A stretch of 64,000 nucleotides of DNA from Pararhizobium sp. (GCA_017794825.1 CP051237.1:620001-684000), one strand, 5' to 3'; numbered from the stretch's first letter, positions 35,225 to 44,800 are shown. The notes: a model not told the origin generated them from the letters alone. A program made the numbers and translations.

Positions 35225-36133
35225 TCAGGCGTCTTCCGGCTTGTGATGCTCGCGCCAGTGGCGCGCAATGTCGATGCGCCGCGGGATCCAGACCTTGTCG
35301 TGCGAGGCCGCATAGTCGAGAAACCGCGCCAGCGCCGCGGCCCGGTTGGGGCGACCGACAAGTCGGCAATGCAGGCCGACCGACATCATCTTCGGCGCGC
35401 CCTCGCGGCCTTCCTCGTAGAGATAATCGAAACCGTCCTTCAGATAGCTGAAGAACTGGTCGCCCGAATTGAAGCCCTGCGGCGTCGCAAACCGCATGTC
35501 GTTGGCGTCCAGCGTGTACGGGATGATGAGGTGAGGCCCGTGCGGTCCTTTGATCCAGTAAGGCAGATCGTCAGCATAGGCGTCCGAGGAATAGAGGAAT
35601 CCGCCCTCCTCCGCCGCCAAGTCGGTCGAATGGATCGACGACCGGCCCGTATACCAGCCGAACGGGCGTTCACCGGTGACCTCGGCATGGAGACGGATCG
35701 CCTCATCCATGTCGGCGCGCTCGGCGTCCTTGTCGTAGTCCTTGTATTCGATCCATTTCAGGCCGTGCGACGCGATTTCCCAGTCAGCCTCCTTCATGGC
35801 CGCGACCGCTTCCGGATTGCGCTCCAGCGCCGTCGCGACGCCGTAGACCGTCACCGGCAGGTTGCGGTTGGTGAACATCCGCCAGAGCCGCCAGAAACCG
35901 GCCCTCGACCCGTATTCGTAGAAGGACTCCATGTTCATGTGCCGCTGGCCTGGCCAGGGTTGCGCGCCGACGATCTCCGACAGAAACGCTTCCGAAGCCG
36001 CATCGCCATGCAGGATATTGTTCTCGCCGCCCTCTTCGTAATTGATGACGAACTGCAGGGCGATCCTGGCGTCTCCCGGCCATTTCGGGTCGGGTGGCGT
36101 GCGGCCATAGCCAATCATGTCGCGTGGATACAT
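35225..36133 (-). CDS. puuE: Allantoinase PuuE (polysaccharide-deacetylase type)
   Basis: Opens allantoin to allantoate (EC 3.5.2.5). It belongs to the NodB/polysaccharide-deacetylase fold, not the classic amidohydrolase allantoinase. The 302-aa protein starts MYPRDMIGYGRTPPDPKWPG, matching the family N-terminus, which fixes ATG at 36133 rather than the upstream codon at 36187. NYEEGGENN, MESFYEYGSRAG, ASHGLKWI and PYTLDANDMRF are intact. It is the first gene of the ureide operon; its leader contains a terminator-like hairpin. Confidence 0.94.
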   Translation of the reverse strand: MYPRDMIGYGRTPPDPKWPGDARIALQFVINYEEGGENNILHGDAASEAFLSEIVGAQPWPGQRHMNMESFYEYGSRAGFWRLWRMFTNRNLPVTVYGVATALERNPEAVAAMKEADWEIASHGLKWIEYKDYDKDAERADMDEAIRLHAEVTGERPFGWYTGRSSIHSTDLAAEEGGFLYSSDAYADDLPYWIKGPHGPHLIIPYTLDANDMRFATPQGFNSGDQFFSYLKDGFDYLYEEGREGAPKMMSVGLHCRLVGRPNRAAALARFLDYAASHDKVWIPRRIDIARHWREHHKPEDA

Positions 36134-36164
36134 GGAGATTTCCGGACTGTTTGCTGTTGCTTTG

Positions 36165-36200
36165 AAAAATAGCATTCGGGGCGCCAAAACTCGACGCCCC
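36165..36200 (-). promoter_or_regulatory. Terminator-like hairpin in puuE leader; rest of gap
   Basis: On the minus strand GGGGCG and CGCCCC (36200-36195 with 36183-36178) pair around an 11-base loop; the arms extend to nine bases with one mismatch. ATTTTT follows within a few bases, and puuE starts 32 bases beyond. This could attenuate the ureide operon. Farther upstream, 36201-36376 shows a small GGGCT-T-AGCCC hairpin near 36245 and no gene that I can support. Confidence 0.4.
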
Positions 36201-36379
36201 GGAGCCCATTGTTTTCTTGAAACTGCCTATTGTAAAACTTTAAAGGGCTTAGCCCCGCAAGTTCTTGAGATATAACGATCCGATCAGCTGGAACTGGGTC
36301 GTGTCTCTGCATCGAGCACAAGCCTCATCGCTTTCGCGCAGCCTGGCCGTTTTGCACTTGGCTGTTTGCTAAGGATTAG

Positions 36380-36652
36380 TACCAACGGTTTCCTAGACCG
36401 TTAAATGCGAAAGTTGAGGCGGCTGCTCAGCAAGCATTGGACCAGCTTGCAAACAATCCTTAAAGTCAGCAGGGCTATGGATGTAACTGCGGGGAAGTAG
36501 ATGCCATTTCACAAGCGGTAAACGAAAATGCAGATTGGTCTGACTGGTCGGTAGCTGCTGCCCAGTTTGGTTCCCAAAAGGGGATGACCGGCGGTACCGG
36601 CATGGACATGTGTGGCAGTTTTTGTGGATGGGTGCCATATTTCATCGAGTAG
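36380..36652 (+). pseudogene. Broken toxin C-terminus, deaminase-like
   Basis: One reading frame carries protein-like sequence but has no start and is split by TAA at 36461. Before it the frame reads NAKVEAAAQQALDQLANNP. After it, 62 codons end at TAG 36650. That part holds YGCNCGEVDAISQAVN, then GMDMCGSFCGWVPYF about 30 residues on. C-G-E followed by a later cysteine pair before W-V resembles the zinc sites of polymorphic-toxin deaminases, though the pair here is CxxxC instead of the usual CxxC. The upstream delivery domains are missing. The small AT-rich gene starts 8 bases after the stop, in the usual immunity position. Confidence 0.5.
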
Positions 36653-36660
36653 GTAAGTCT

Positions 36661-37053
36661 ATGAATTATGAATATATAGATTTTTTAGAAAAGACGGCAT
36701 CAATAAAACAAAGAAACATTGAAAATGTGCAAGAATTTCTGAATCTTATAACAAGAGAAATGTGTATCAAAATTGATGTATTACCTATATTCGAATATAT
36801 TGTGCAGGGTAGTTCTTACAAGGAATTGCAAAATCTTCGGGATCTAACAGGGATAGATCCTAGTATTTTGGAGAAAGCTTTGGCTGAGTGCGTGCCAGTC
36901 AATATTCATAACAATAGGTTTGTTCGAGATGACATTGGGTTAGATGAACATTTAGCGTCTTTGGTTAGTTGTATGGAGAACATGGGGCTTACTATTGATG
37001 AAATTTTTGAAATTATTCAACACGCCGATCATGTCATAAATGGCGAAAGTTAG
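36661..37053 (+). CDS. AT-rich small protein, candidate immunity protein
   Basis: A 130-aa acidic, mainly helical protein that I do not recognise by family. By hand count its first 120 bases hold 29 G/C, far below the surrounding genes, a strong sign of transfer. No signal peptide or membrane segment is seen. ATG at 36661 follows GAGTAGGTAAG; the upstream GTG at 36610 would overlap the relic in another frame. Its place directly after a toxin-like C-terminus suggests an orphan immunity gene kept for protection. The function is inferred from position only. Confidence 0.6.
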   Translation: MNYEYIDFLEKTASIKQRNIENVQEFLNLITREMCIKIDVLPIFEYIVQGSSYKELQNLRDLTGIDPSILEKALAECVPVNIHNNRFVRDDIGLDEHLASLVSCMENMGLTIDEIFEIIQHADHVINGES

Positions 37054-37071
37054 CAGGCTGGGACCCAACAT

Positions 37072-37584
37072 CTAACGGGATGGGGATCCTTCCCATACGC
37101 CTTCATGCAGGGCCGCGCCTTCGTCTTCGAGCATCGGACCCGTCACCTTAACCTCGCGCTGGCCGGAGGCGAAGACGATGCGGCAGGAAAGATCGAGCGT
37201 GGGATTTTCGGGATGGTTGCCCGTAATTGTCTTGAGACGCGCCTCGCTCAGGCCGTAGACGAGGCGTCCCAATCCCGCCCAATAGGCTGCTCCGGCGCAC
37301 ATCGCGCAAGGCTCGGCCGAGGTGTACATGGTGCAGCCTTTGAGGAATTCCGGATCGTAGGCCTGCGACGCCCGGGTCATCAACACCCGCTCGGCATGGC
37401 CCGTCATGTCGTGGTGCGGCAGAAACGCGTTGCCCTGCTCCATCAGCACCGTGTCGTCCGGCCCCACGAGGATCGCGCCGAACGGATGACTTCCTTCATC
37501 AAGCGCTTTCCTGGCGATCGCGAAAGCCTTCCGCATGAACCGTGTGTCCCGCTCTTCCGCCGATTCTTCAATGTCTGGCGCCAT
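37072..37584 (-). CDS. Nucleoside/nucleobase deaminase (CDA fold)
   Basis: A 170-aa zinc deaminase with HAE at 63-65 and PCAMC (C93 and C96), the two zinc-binding motifs. The layout TGHAERVLM then TSAEPCAMCAGAAYWAGLGRLVYG is that of the tRNA-adenosine/guanine/cytosine deaminase group. It is divergent from the AT-rich gene and follows the adenosine deaminase on the same strand by 134 bp. The purine context makes a nucleobase or nucleoside substrate more likely than tRNA. ATG at 37584 is preferred to TTG at 37590. Confidence 0.85.
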   Translation of the reverse strand: MAPDIEESAEERDTRFMRKAFAIARKALDEGSHPFGAILVGPDDTVLMEQGNAFLPHHDMTGHAERVLMTRASQAYDPEFLKGCTMYTSAEPCAMCAGAAYWAGLGRLVYGLSEARLKTITGNHPENPTLDLSCRIVFASGQREVKVTGPMLEDEGAALHEGVWEGSPSR

Positions 37585-37718
37585 TTCCAATGTCCCGCCT
37601 TGGTGTTTTCCTGAGCCGCTTTCGCATGCAATCGCGGCCTGGTTTCACATTGTGATTGCTGCGAGCGCCATCATTACACAGGAATCACTGACGAATTGCA
37701 GCTTCTTTCTTAGTCGTT

Positions 37719-38702
37719 CTACCAGGCGTCGATATCCTTCAGGATATCAGCTTTCAGATCGTCGTCGGCGAAGGAGGCGCGCACGGAGTTGCGGGCGAGT
37801 TCGCGCACGGTTTCCTGATCCCAGCCATTGGCGCCGGCCATATTGGCGTATTCCTGTTCGAGGCTGAGACGCAGCGGAGCCGGGTCGTCGGTATTGACGG
37901 AAACCGTTACGCCGACCTTGCGAAGTTTCTCGAAGGGATGGGCGGCGAAGTCCTCGTAAAGACCGAGCGTCAGGTTCGAAGACGGGGTAATGCCGAGCGC
38001 GATGTCGTTGTCGATCAGCATGTTCATGACCTCGGCGTCCTCGATGGCGCGAACGCCATGATCGATGCGCTCGGTCTGCAGCAGTTCAATGGCGTCGCGC
38101 ACGCCGTCCGGGCCGCTTGATTCACCAGCGTGCGCGGTTCGGCGCAAGCCGCCGCGCGCCGCATTCCGATAAGCCTCTGCAAAGCGGGGCCCCGTGCGCC
38201 CCGCCGCCGTCTCGTTCCCGTCGATCGACAGCGCGACGACGCGCGGATGCTTCAGCCCTACGAGAAGGTCGACCAGTTCGATGCTTTCTTCCGACGTCTG
38301 CTGCCGCAGGAGACTGATGCAGAGCATGGACGGCTGATAACCCTCCTGTTCGGCTTCGCTGAATCCGGCGTGGAGGCCGTCCAGCATGCCGGGAATGTCC
38401 TTCTTCCAGTGTTCCCAATGCGTCGGATTGACGATCACGTCGCTGTAGCGGACGCCCGATTTGCTCTGTCGCCTTGCAAAGGCGTAAGCCGCCCGCGCCA
38501 GCTGGTCGCGGGTGCGGACAAGCCCGCAAGTCCAGTCGAGAAATGCGAGGAAATTGCTGAGCGAGGATACGTCATAAAGCTCTTCGGGAGGGCGCGGCAG
38601 TTTTTCACCCGCCTCGGCAGCGAGACTGGCAATGTCTTCCGGCTCGAAACAGCCTTCGAGGTGAATATGTATTTCGGCCTTGGGCAGTGCGACAAAATCC
38701 AC
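37719..38702 (-). CDS. add: Adenosine deaminase
   Basis: Deaminates adenosine to inosine (EC 3.5.4.4). The 327-aa TIM-barrel protein has LPKAEIHIHLEGC with H12 and H14, TAHAGESSGPDGVRDAI, ERIDHGVRAIED and VNTDDPA, the full metal and catalytic set. Adenine deaminase of the same family is an alternative. The start is GTG at 38702, with GGAAAGGA upstream; the longer frame runs into the sqr promoter region. It feeds purines into the catabolic genes around it. Confidence 0.88.
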   Translation of the reverse strand: MDFVALPKAEIHIHLEGCFEPEDIASLAAEAGEKLPRPPEELYDVSSLSNFLAFLDWTCGLVRTRDQLARAAYAFARRQSKSGVRYSDVIVNPTHWEHWKKDIPGMLDGLHAGFSEAEQEGYQPSMLCISLLRQQTSEESIELVDLLVGLKHPRVVALSIDGNETAAGRTGPRFAEAYRNAARGGLRRTAHAGESSGPDGVRDAIELLQTERIDHGVRAIEDAEVMNMLIDNDIALGITPSSNLTLGLYEDFAAHPFEKLRKVGVTVSVNTDDPAPLRLSLEQEYANMAGANGWDQETVRELARNSVRASFADDDLKADILKDIDAW

Positions 38703-38865
38703 GGGTCGATCCTTTCCGTTGTTGTGTCGCAGTCTGCCCACGCACAGCGCTGCGACAAGCAGAAAGTTGCGACCGCATCGTGCGCAAAAATGCAACGCTC
38801 CCCCATGGCCGAGTCCGGGATCGCGCCGGCCTGGCTCGGCTTCTGCACTTTATTCTTGCAATTAT

Positions 38866-38904
38866 TTTAGTAATTACTAAATTAGCATTATCTAATTTAA
38901 TTAG
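38866..38904 (+). promoter_or_regulatory. Overlapping TTAG/CTAA operator sites before sqr
   Basis: A perfect 16-bp palindrome TTTAGTAATTACTAAA (38866-38881) is followed by TTAG-N6-CTAA (38882-38895) and CTAAT-TTA-ATTAG (38892-38904). This AT-rich cluster lies 35 to 73 bases before the sqr start. Such repeated sites suit the dimeric ArsR repressor encoded downstream (BigR/SqrR-like), probably by autoregulation. The rest of the 236-bp divergent gap shows no gene. Confidence 0.6.
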
Positions 38905-38938
38905 TCGACCCTCCTTTGGGGTCGAGAAGGAGGAGAAA

Positions 38939-40231
38939 ATGAAAAACATCGTGGTTCTTGGCGCCGGTCTCGGCGGCGTAATCATGGCTTATGAGATGAA
39001 GGAAAAGGTGGGGAGCACGGCCAATGTAACGGTCATCAACGAAGGCTCCACCTATTCCTTCGTTCCGTCCAACCCGTGGGTCGCGGTGGGATGGCACGAC
39101 CGGGATGATATATCCGTCGATCTGAAGCCGGTATTCTCCAGACGCGACATCGCCCTCAAGCCGCAGGGCGCAAGGAAGGTCCATCCTGAAGAAAACCGGA
39201 TCGAACTCAATGACGGCGAGATGGTCGATTACGATTATCTGATCATCGCGACGGGTCCGGATCTCGCCTTCGACGAAATCGAAGGGCTCGGACCGCAGGC
39301 CTGCACCGAATCCATCTGCCATATCGATCATGCGATGGATGCGAGAAAGTCATTTGAAAAGCTGGTCGAGAAGCCCGGTCCCGCAATCATCGGCGCCGTC
39401 CAGGGCGCTTCCTGCTACGGCCCGGCTTACGAATTCGCCTTCATCGTCGACACCGCCCTGAGGCGTGCGAAAAAGCGGGATCAGGTTCCGATGACATTCG
39501 TGACGCCGGAACCCTATATCGGCCATCTCGGACTTGACGGCGTCGGCGACACCAAGTCGTTGCTCGAGAGCGCGCTTCGCGATCAGCACATCAAGTGGAT
39601 CACCAACGCCCGCGTCAGACAAGTCGAAGAAGGCGTCATGCATGTCGAGGAGGTCAATGAAGACGGCAGCCTGAAAAAGACCCATGAACTGCCCTTCTCG
39701 TTCTCGATGATGCTGCCGGCCTTTCGCGGCGTCTCGGCCGTCTCCGGCATCGAGGGCCTGACGAACCCGCGTGGTTTCGTCACGATCGACAAGCACCAGC
39801 GCAACGAAAAATACCCGAACGTCTTCGCGATCGGCGTCTGCGTGGCGATCCCGCCCGTCGGCCAGACTCCGTTGCCGGTCGGCGTGCCGAAAACCGGATT
39901 CATGATCGAATCCATGGTGACTGCGACCGCCGAGAACGTTTCCGCGCTGATCAAGGGCGAGGAGCCGCGCGCCGTGGCCACCTGGAACGCCATCTGCCTG
40001 GCCGACTTCGGCGACAAGGGCATTGCCTTCGTCGCGCAACCGCAACTGCCGCCGCGCAACACCAACTGGTCCTCGCAAGGCCGGTGGGTGCACGCCGCGA
40101 AGATCGGCTTCGAGAAATACTTCCTGAGAAAGGTGCGCAGCGGCAAGAGCGAAACGTTCTACGAAAACCTCGCTCTCGATGTGCTCGGCATCAAGAAGCT
40201 CAAGGAAATCCACATGGAAGACGCGGGTTGA
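38939..40231 (+). CDS. sqr: Sulfide:quinone oxidoreductase
   Basis: Membrane-associated flavoprotein that oxidises sulfide to polysulfide and reduces quinone. The 430-aa protein starts with the FAD motif VVLGAGLGGV. The three catalytic cysteines expected in SQR are present: C127, C159 (in GASCYGPAYEF) and C353 (in NAICLADFGD), matching C128, C160 and C356 of the Acidithiobacillus enzyme. ATG at 38939 follows AAGGAGGAG. It is the first gene of a five-gene operon with its sensor, a DUF2892 protein and an RND pump. Confidence 0.92.
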   Translation: MKNIVVLGAGLGGVIMAYEMKEKVGSTANVTVINEGSTYSFVPSNPWVAVGWHDRDDISVDLKPVFSRRDIALKPQGARKVHPEENRIELNDGEMVDYDYLIIATGPDLAFDEIEGLGPQACTESICHIDHAMDARKSFEKLVEKPGPAIIGAVQGASCYGPAYEFAFIVDTALRRAKKRDQVPMTFVTPEPYIGHLGLDGVGDTKSLLESALRDQHIKWITNARVRQVEEGVMHVEEVNEDGSLKKTHELPFSFSMMLPAFRGVSAVSGIEGLTNPRGFVTIDKHQRNEKYPNVFAIGVCVAIPPVGQTPLPVGVPKTGFMIESMVTATAENVSALIKGEEPRAVATWNAICLADFGDKGIAFVAQPQLPPRNTNWSSQGRWVHAAKIGFEKYFLRKVRSGKSETFYENLALDVLGIKKLKEIHMEDAG

Positions 40232-40263
40232 AACAGCTTCGCCAGATAAAGGGAGACGCCTCG

Positions 40264-40611
40264 TTGGCTACGGACGGCAAGCTCGGCGACATCGGCCCGC
40301 TCATCGAGCGATCGCACGAAGTCGCCCGGCTCCTGAAGCTTCTGTCGAACCAGAAACGGCTTCTGATCCTGTGCCGGCTGGCGGCCTCGGGAGAGTGCGC
40401 GGTCCACGAACTGGCCGAGTATGTTGATCTAAGTCAATCCGCGCTGTCCCAGCATCTGGCAAAGCTGCGCAAGGAGGGTCTTGTGACCTTCCGGCGCGAA
40501 AGCCAGGTCCTTTACTACTCGGTCGGTGACGCAAACCTCCGATACCTGCTTACTACCCTCAAGGAAATCCACTGTCCGGACCCGGACCTAAACAAGGAGA
40601 ATGCAAAATGA
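40264..40611 (+). CDS. ArsR-family sulfide sensor, BigR/SqrR-like
   Basis: A 115-aa winged-helix repressor. The recognition region has VDLSQSALSQHLAKLRKEGLV. Two cysteines, C37 at the end of RLLILC and C104 in EIHC, sit where the BigR/SqrR group has its redox pair, which forms a disulfide or polysulfide link and releases DNA. A third, C45, is extra. The start is TTG at 40264, placed by AGGGAG upstream; no ATG fits. It probably binds the TTAG/CTAA sites before sqr. Confidence 0.85.
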   Translation: MATDGKLGDIGPLIERSHEVARLLKLLSNQKRLLILCRLAASGECAVHELAEYVDLSQSALSQHLAKLRKEGLVTFRRESQVLYYSVGDANLRYLLTTLKEIHCPDPDLNKENAK

Positions 40612-40811
40612 ACATAGATCGCGCCGTTATGACCTTCGCAGGCATCGTTATCCTCGTATCCGTTTCGCTTGGCCACTTCGTCTCGCCCTGGTGGTTTCTG
40701 CTCACCGCCTTTGCCGGCCTGAACATGATCCAGTCTTCCTTCACGGGCTTTTGCCCGGCTGCTATCGTGTTTAAAAAACTCGGCGTCAAAGCGGGCAACG
40801 CATTTTCCTGA
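40608..40811 (+). CDS. DUF2892 membrane protein (YgaP C-terminal-like)
   Basis: A 67-aa protein with two membrane helices, of the DUF2892 family that forms the membrane part of the rhodanese YgaP. MNIDRAVMTFAGIVIL starts the first helix, and FTGFCPAAIVFKKLG follows the second, with a conserved cysteine. Its ATG overlaps the ArsR stop by four bases. The context suggests a role in handling sulfane sulfur at the membrane. Confidence 0.85.
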   Translation: MNIDRAVMTFAGIVILVSVSLGHFVSPWWFLLTAFAGLNMIQSSFTGFCPAAIVFKKLGVKAGNAFS

Positions 40812-40854
40812 CCGCAACCGTAACGGGCCGCCGAAGCCTGAAAGGGATCAAACG

Positions 40855-41847
40855 ATGAGACGCCAATTCACCGCACTGACGATTGCTGTCGTTTTTGCGA
40901 CTTCCGCCTCTGCCGCCGATTTTGTGATCGAGCCGACGACGGTTCCGGTCATGAAGTCCGTCTTTGGCCAGGTCCAGAGCCGCGACACGCTTCCGGCGCG
41001 CGCGCGGATCGGTGGAACGGTCGTCGAAATCCTCGTCGATGAAGGCGACGCGGTCCGGTTCGGCGACGAGATCGCCAATGTGGTCGACGAGAAGATCGCG
41101 CTTCAACTCGACGCGATCAACTCCCGGCAGTCCGCCATCGAGGCGCAACTCGAAAACGCCAGAACCAATGTCGAACGAGCGAGACAGCTCTTTGAACGCG
41201 GCACGGTGGCCAAGACGCGCCTCGACGAACAGCAGACAACCTTCGACGTCCTCCAGAACCAGCTCGACGCCATCGAGGCCGACAAGTCCGTCATCGTCCA
41301 GCAGGCGAAGGAAGGCACGGTGTTGGCGCCAGCTTCGGGTCGTGTCCTGTCTGTGCCGGTTTCGCAAGGATCCGTCGTTCTGGCTGGCGAAACCATCGCC
41401 CGGATCGCCGGCGGCGGATATTTCCTGCGGCTGTCGCTTCCCGAACGCCACGCCGCCGGGATCAAACAGGGCGACGAGGTGACCGTCGGGGCCCGCGGGC
41501 TCACGCCCTCAGACGATGGCGAAACGCTGACCACCGGCCATGTGGCCAAGGTCTACCCGGAGATTTCCGACGGCCGGGTCACGGCCGATGTCGAAGTCGA
41601 CAATCTCGGCGATTTCTTCGTCGGAGAACGTACGCTCGTCACCATTCCGATCGGCTCGCGCGAGGCGCTCGTTGTTCCGCAGCAAGCTGTGGAGACCCGC
41701 CACGGCATGGACTATGTCAAGGTCCTCAAGGGCGACGAAGAAACCGAAGTCACCGTCATCCCCGGTGAAACCTTCACGATTGACGGCGAGGACTTCGTCG
41801 AGGTTCTGACTGGCCTGCGCGCCGGCGATACGGTGGTCACGCCATGA
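40855..41847 (+). CDS. RND efflux periplasmic adaptor
   Basis: Membrane fusion protein of 330 aa linking an RND pump to an outer-membrane channel. An N-terminal signal sequence (MRRQFTALTIAVVFATSASA) is followed by a lipoyl/barrel-hybrid layout: RARIGGTVVEILVDEGDAV, a helical hairpin around residues 85-140 and VLAPASGRVLSVPVSQGSVV. Its stop overlaps the permease start by four bases. No outer-membrane channel gene is present in the window. Confidence 0.9.
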   Translation: MRRQFTALTIAVVFATSASAADFVIEPTTVPVMKSVFGQVQSRDTLPARARIGGTVVEILVDEGDAVRFGDEIANVVDEKIALQLDAINSRQSAIEAQLENARTNVERARQLFERGTVAKTRLDEQQTTFDVLQNQLDAIEADKSVIVQQAKEGTVLAPASGRVLSVPVSQGSVVLAGETIARIAGGGYFLRLSLPERHAAGIKQGDEVTVGARGLTPSDDGETLTTGHVAKVYPEISDGRVTADVEVDNLGDFFVGERTLVTIPIGSREALVVPQQAVETRHGMDYVKVLKGDEETEVTVIPGETFTIDGEDFVEVLTGLRAGDTVVTP

Positions 41848-44800
41848 ATCTCGGTATTGCCGGCCGTCTGACACAGGCCTTTATCACCTCTCCCTTGACG
41901 CCGCTTTTACTGCTGGCTTCCTTCGCGGTCGGCCTGATCGCCCTTATGACGCTGCCGCGTGAGGAAGAGCCGCAGATTTCCGTGCCTATGGTTGACGTCC
42001 ACGTCCAGGCCAACGGCCTGAAGGCGGACGACGCGGTCAAGCTGGTGACGGAGCCGCTGGAGACCATCCTCAAATCCATTGACGGCGTCGAACACCTCTA
42101 TTCGCAGACCAATGACGATCAGGTCATGGTCACCGCCCGCTTCGAGGTCGGAACAAGCTCCGACGCCGCGATTCTGAGAGTGCACGACAAGATTCGCGCC
42201 AATTACGACCGCATACCGACCGGAATTCCCGAGCCCCTGATCGTCGGCCGCGGGATCGACGACGTGGCGATCGTCACCATCACCCTGTCCCCGGATCCGG
42301 AAGCGCCAGGCGATTGGACCGCCAACGACCTGACGCGGCTTGCCCGCGAGGTTCTGGTCGAGGTCACCAAGCTGGAAGATGTCGGCTTCACCTATATCGT
42401 AGGCGACCAGCCGGAAGAACTGCGCATAGAACCCGACCCGGAAAAACTGTCTCTCTACGGCGTCACGCTGCAGCAGTTGGCTGGGAAGCTGTCCGGCGCC
42501 AACCGGTCGCTTCAAGTCGGCCAGGTGCGCGAGGGCCAGGAACAGGTCGGACTTGTCGCCGGCCAGACCCTGCAGGGCGGCGTTCATATCGGAAATCTGC
42601 TGGTGACGGCGCGCGACGGCAGGCCCGTCTACGTCCGTGATCTCGCCAATATCGACCTGATCACCTCGCCGAACGAAACCTACGTGTCGCATATCGCCCG
42701 CGATGGCTACGCGCTGTCGCGCGTGCCCGCCGTCACCATCGCCGTCGCCAAGCGGCCGGGCGCCAACGCCGTGGTGATCGCAGAGAAGATCCTGCACAGG
42801 CTGGAAGCGGTCGAGGCCGACCTCGTTCCCGAAAGCGTCGACATGACGGTGACCCGCAACTACGGGGAATCGGCGAACGAGAAAGCCAACGAACTGCTGT
42901 TCCACCTCGGGCTGGCGACGATCTCGATCGTGCTGCTTGTCGCATTCGCAATTGGATGGCGGGCGGCGATCGTCGTCGCCATCGTCATACCCACGACCAT
43001 TCTGCTCACCCTGTTTGCGGCCTGGATCATGGGCTACACGCTGAACCGCGTCAGCCTCTTCGCCCTGATCTTCTCGATCGGCATCCTCGTCGACGACGCC
43101 ATCGTCGTCATCGAGAACATCGCCCGGCACTGGGCGATGAATGACGACCGTCCGCGGGCGCGCGCTGCGATCGAGGCGGTCGCCGAGGTCGGCAATCCGA
43201 CAATCGTGGCGACGCTCACCGTCGTCGCCGCCCTGTTGCCGATGCTGTTCGTGTCCGGCCTGATGGGCCCCTACATGAGCCCGATACCGGCGGTGGCGTC
43301 CGCCGCGATGATCTTCTCCTTCTTCGTCGCCGTCATGCTGACGCCGTGGCTCATGATGCGTATCGCGGCCAAGGCCTCCGCCCATGGCGGCGAACATCAC
43401 GAGACCATCGGCGCGCTTGGCCGGCTCTATATCGCCGTCGCCCGTCCGATCCTGAAAACCCGGTTCCGTTCCTTCGTTTTCCTGATGCTGGTCGGCATTG
43501 CGACGCTGGGCTCGCTCGCCGCCTTCTACACCCAGCACGTCACGGTGAAGCTGCTGCCGTTCGACAACAAGACCGAGTTGCAGGTGGTCGTTGACATGCC
43601 GGAAGGCACGTCGGTCGAGGAGACCAATCGTGTGCTCGAGACCGTCAGCCAGCGGCTCGCCGATATCGAGGAGGTTACGTCCTTCCAGACCTATGCAGGC
43701 ACGGCGGCGCCGTTCAATTTCAACGGTCTCGTCAGGCACTACTATCTGCGCGGCCTACCCTATCAGGGCGACGTGCAGGTCAATCTCGTCACGCGCGGGC
43801 ACCGCGACCGCACCAGCCACCAGATCGCGCTCGACATTCGCGAGCGCCTCGCCGATCTCGATGTCCCTGAAGGAACGTCCATCAAGGTCGTCGAACCGCC
43901 CCCTGGCCCGCCGGTCCTGGCGACGCTGCTCGCCGAAGTCTACGGCCCGGACGGCGAAACCCGTCGCGCCGTTGCCGAGAAGATCCGCGAAGCCTTTCTC
44001 AAGGTGCCTTATGTCGTGGACGTCGACGATTCCTTCGGCGTGCAGGCGCCGCGGGTCCGCATGCTCATCGACGAGGACAATCTGGAGTTCTTCGGCGTCG
44101 AACACGGCGATGTTTTCGAGACGATCTCCGCCTGGTTCGGCGGGCAGACCATAGGCTATTCCCATCGCGGCGAAGGCCGGCATCCGATCGCCATCACGAT
44201 TGCGCCGTCCAAGAGCGACAGGGTCGTCGACGAACGCGCGCTCGCCACGCCGGTCGCGGCCAACCTGCTGCCGGGCAACCGCAGCATCGTGGAACTGGGC
44301 GATGTCGTCACCATTCGCGAGGAGAAGTCGAGCTTCCCGATCTTCCGCCACAACATGCGCTCCACGGAGATGGTCATGGGCGAGCTTGCGGGCGAGTTCG
44401 AGGCGCCCATCTACGGCATGATCGCCGTCGGCAAGGCGCTGGACGAGATCGACTGGGGCGACCTGCCCAAGCCGATGATCAAGCTCAACGGCCAGCCGGA
44501 AGACGAGAGCCAACCGGTTCTCCTGTGGGACGGCGAGTGGGAAGTCACCTGGGTCACCTTCCGCGACATGGGCGCTGCGTTCATGATCGCCCTGGTCGGG
44601 ATCTATATCCTCGTCGTCGCCCAGTTCGGCTCGTTCAAGGTGCCGCTGGTCATTCTCACGCCGATACCGCTGACGTTCATCGGCATCATGCTCGGCCACT
44701 GGTTGTTCCATGCGCCATTCACGGCGACGTCGATGATCGGCTTCATCGCGCTTGCCGGCATCATCGTTCGCAACTCGATCCTGCTTGTCGACTTCGTCAA

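Noticed and set aside
36393-36638. 81-codon minus-strand frame over the relic
   Set aside because: No homology-like pattern; the plus frame with Cys-Gly-Glu and paired cysteines is more convincing.
36610-36660. Extended start (GTG at 36610) for the AT-rich gene
   Set aside because: It overlaps the toxin-like frame and has no ribosome site; ATG at 36661 has both a better site and the composition change.
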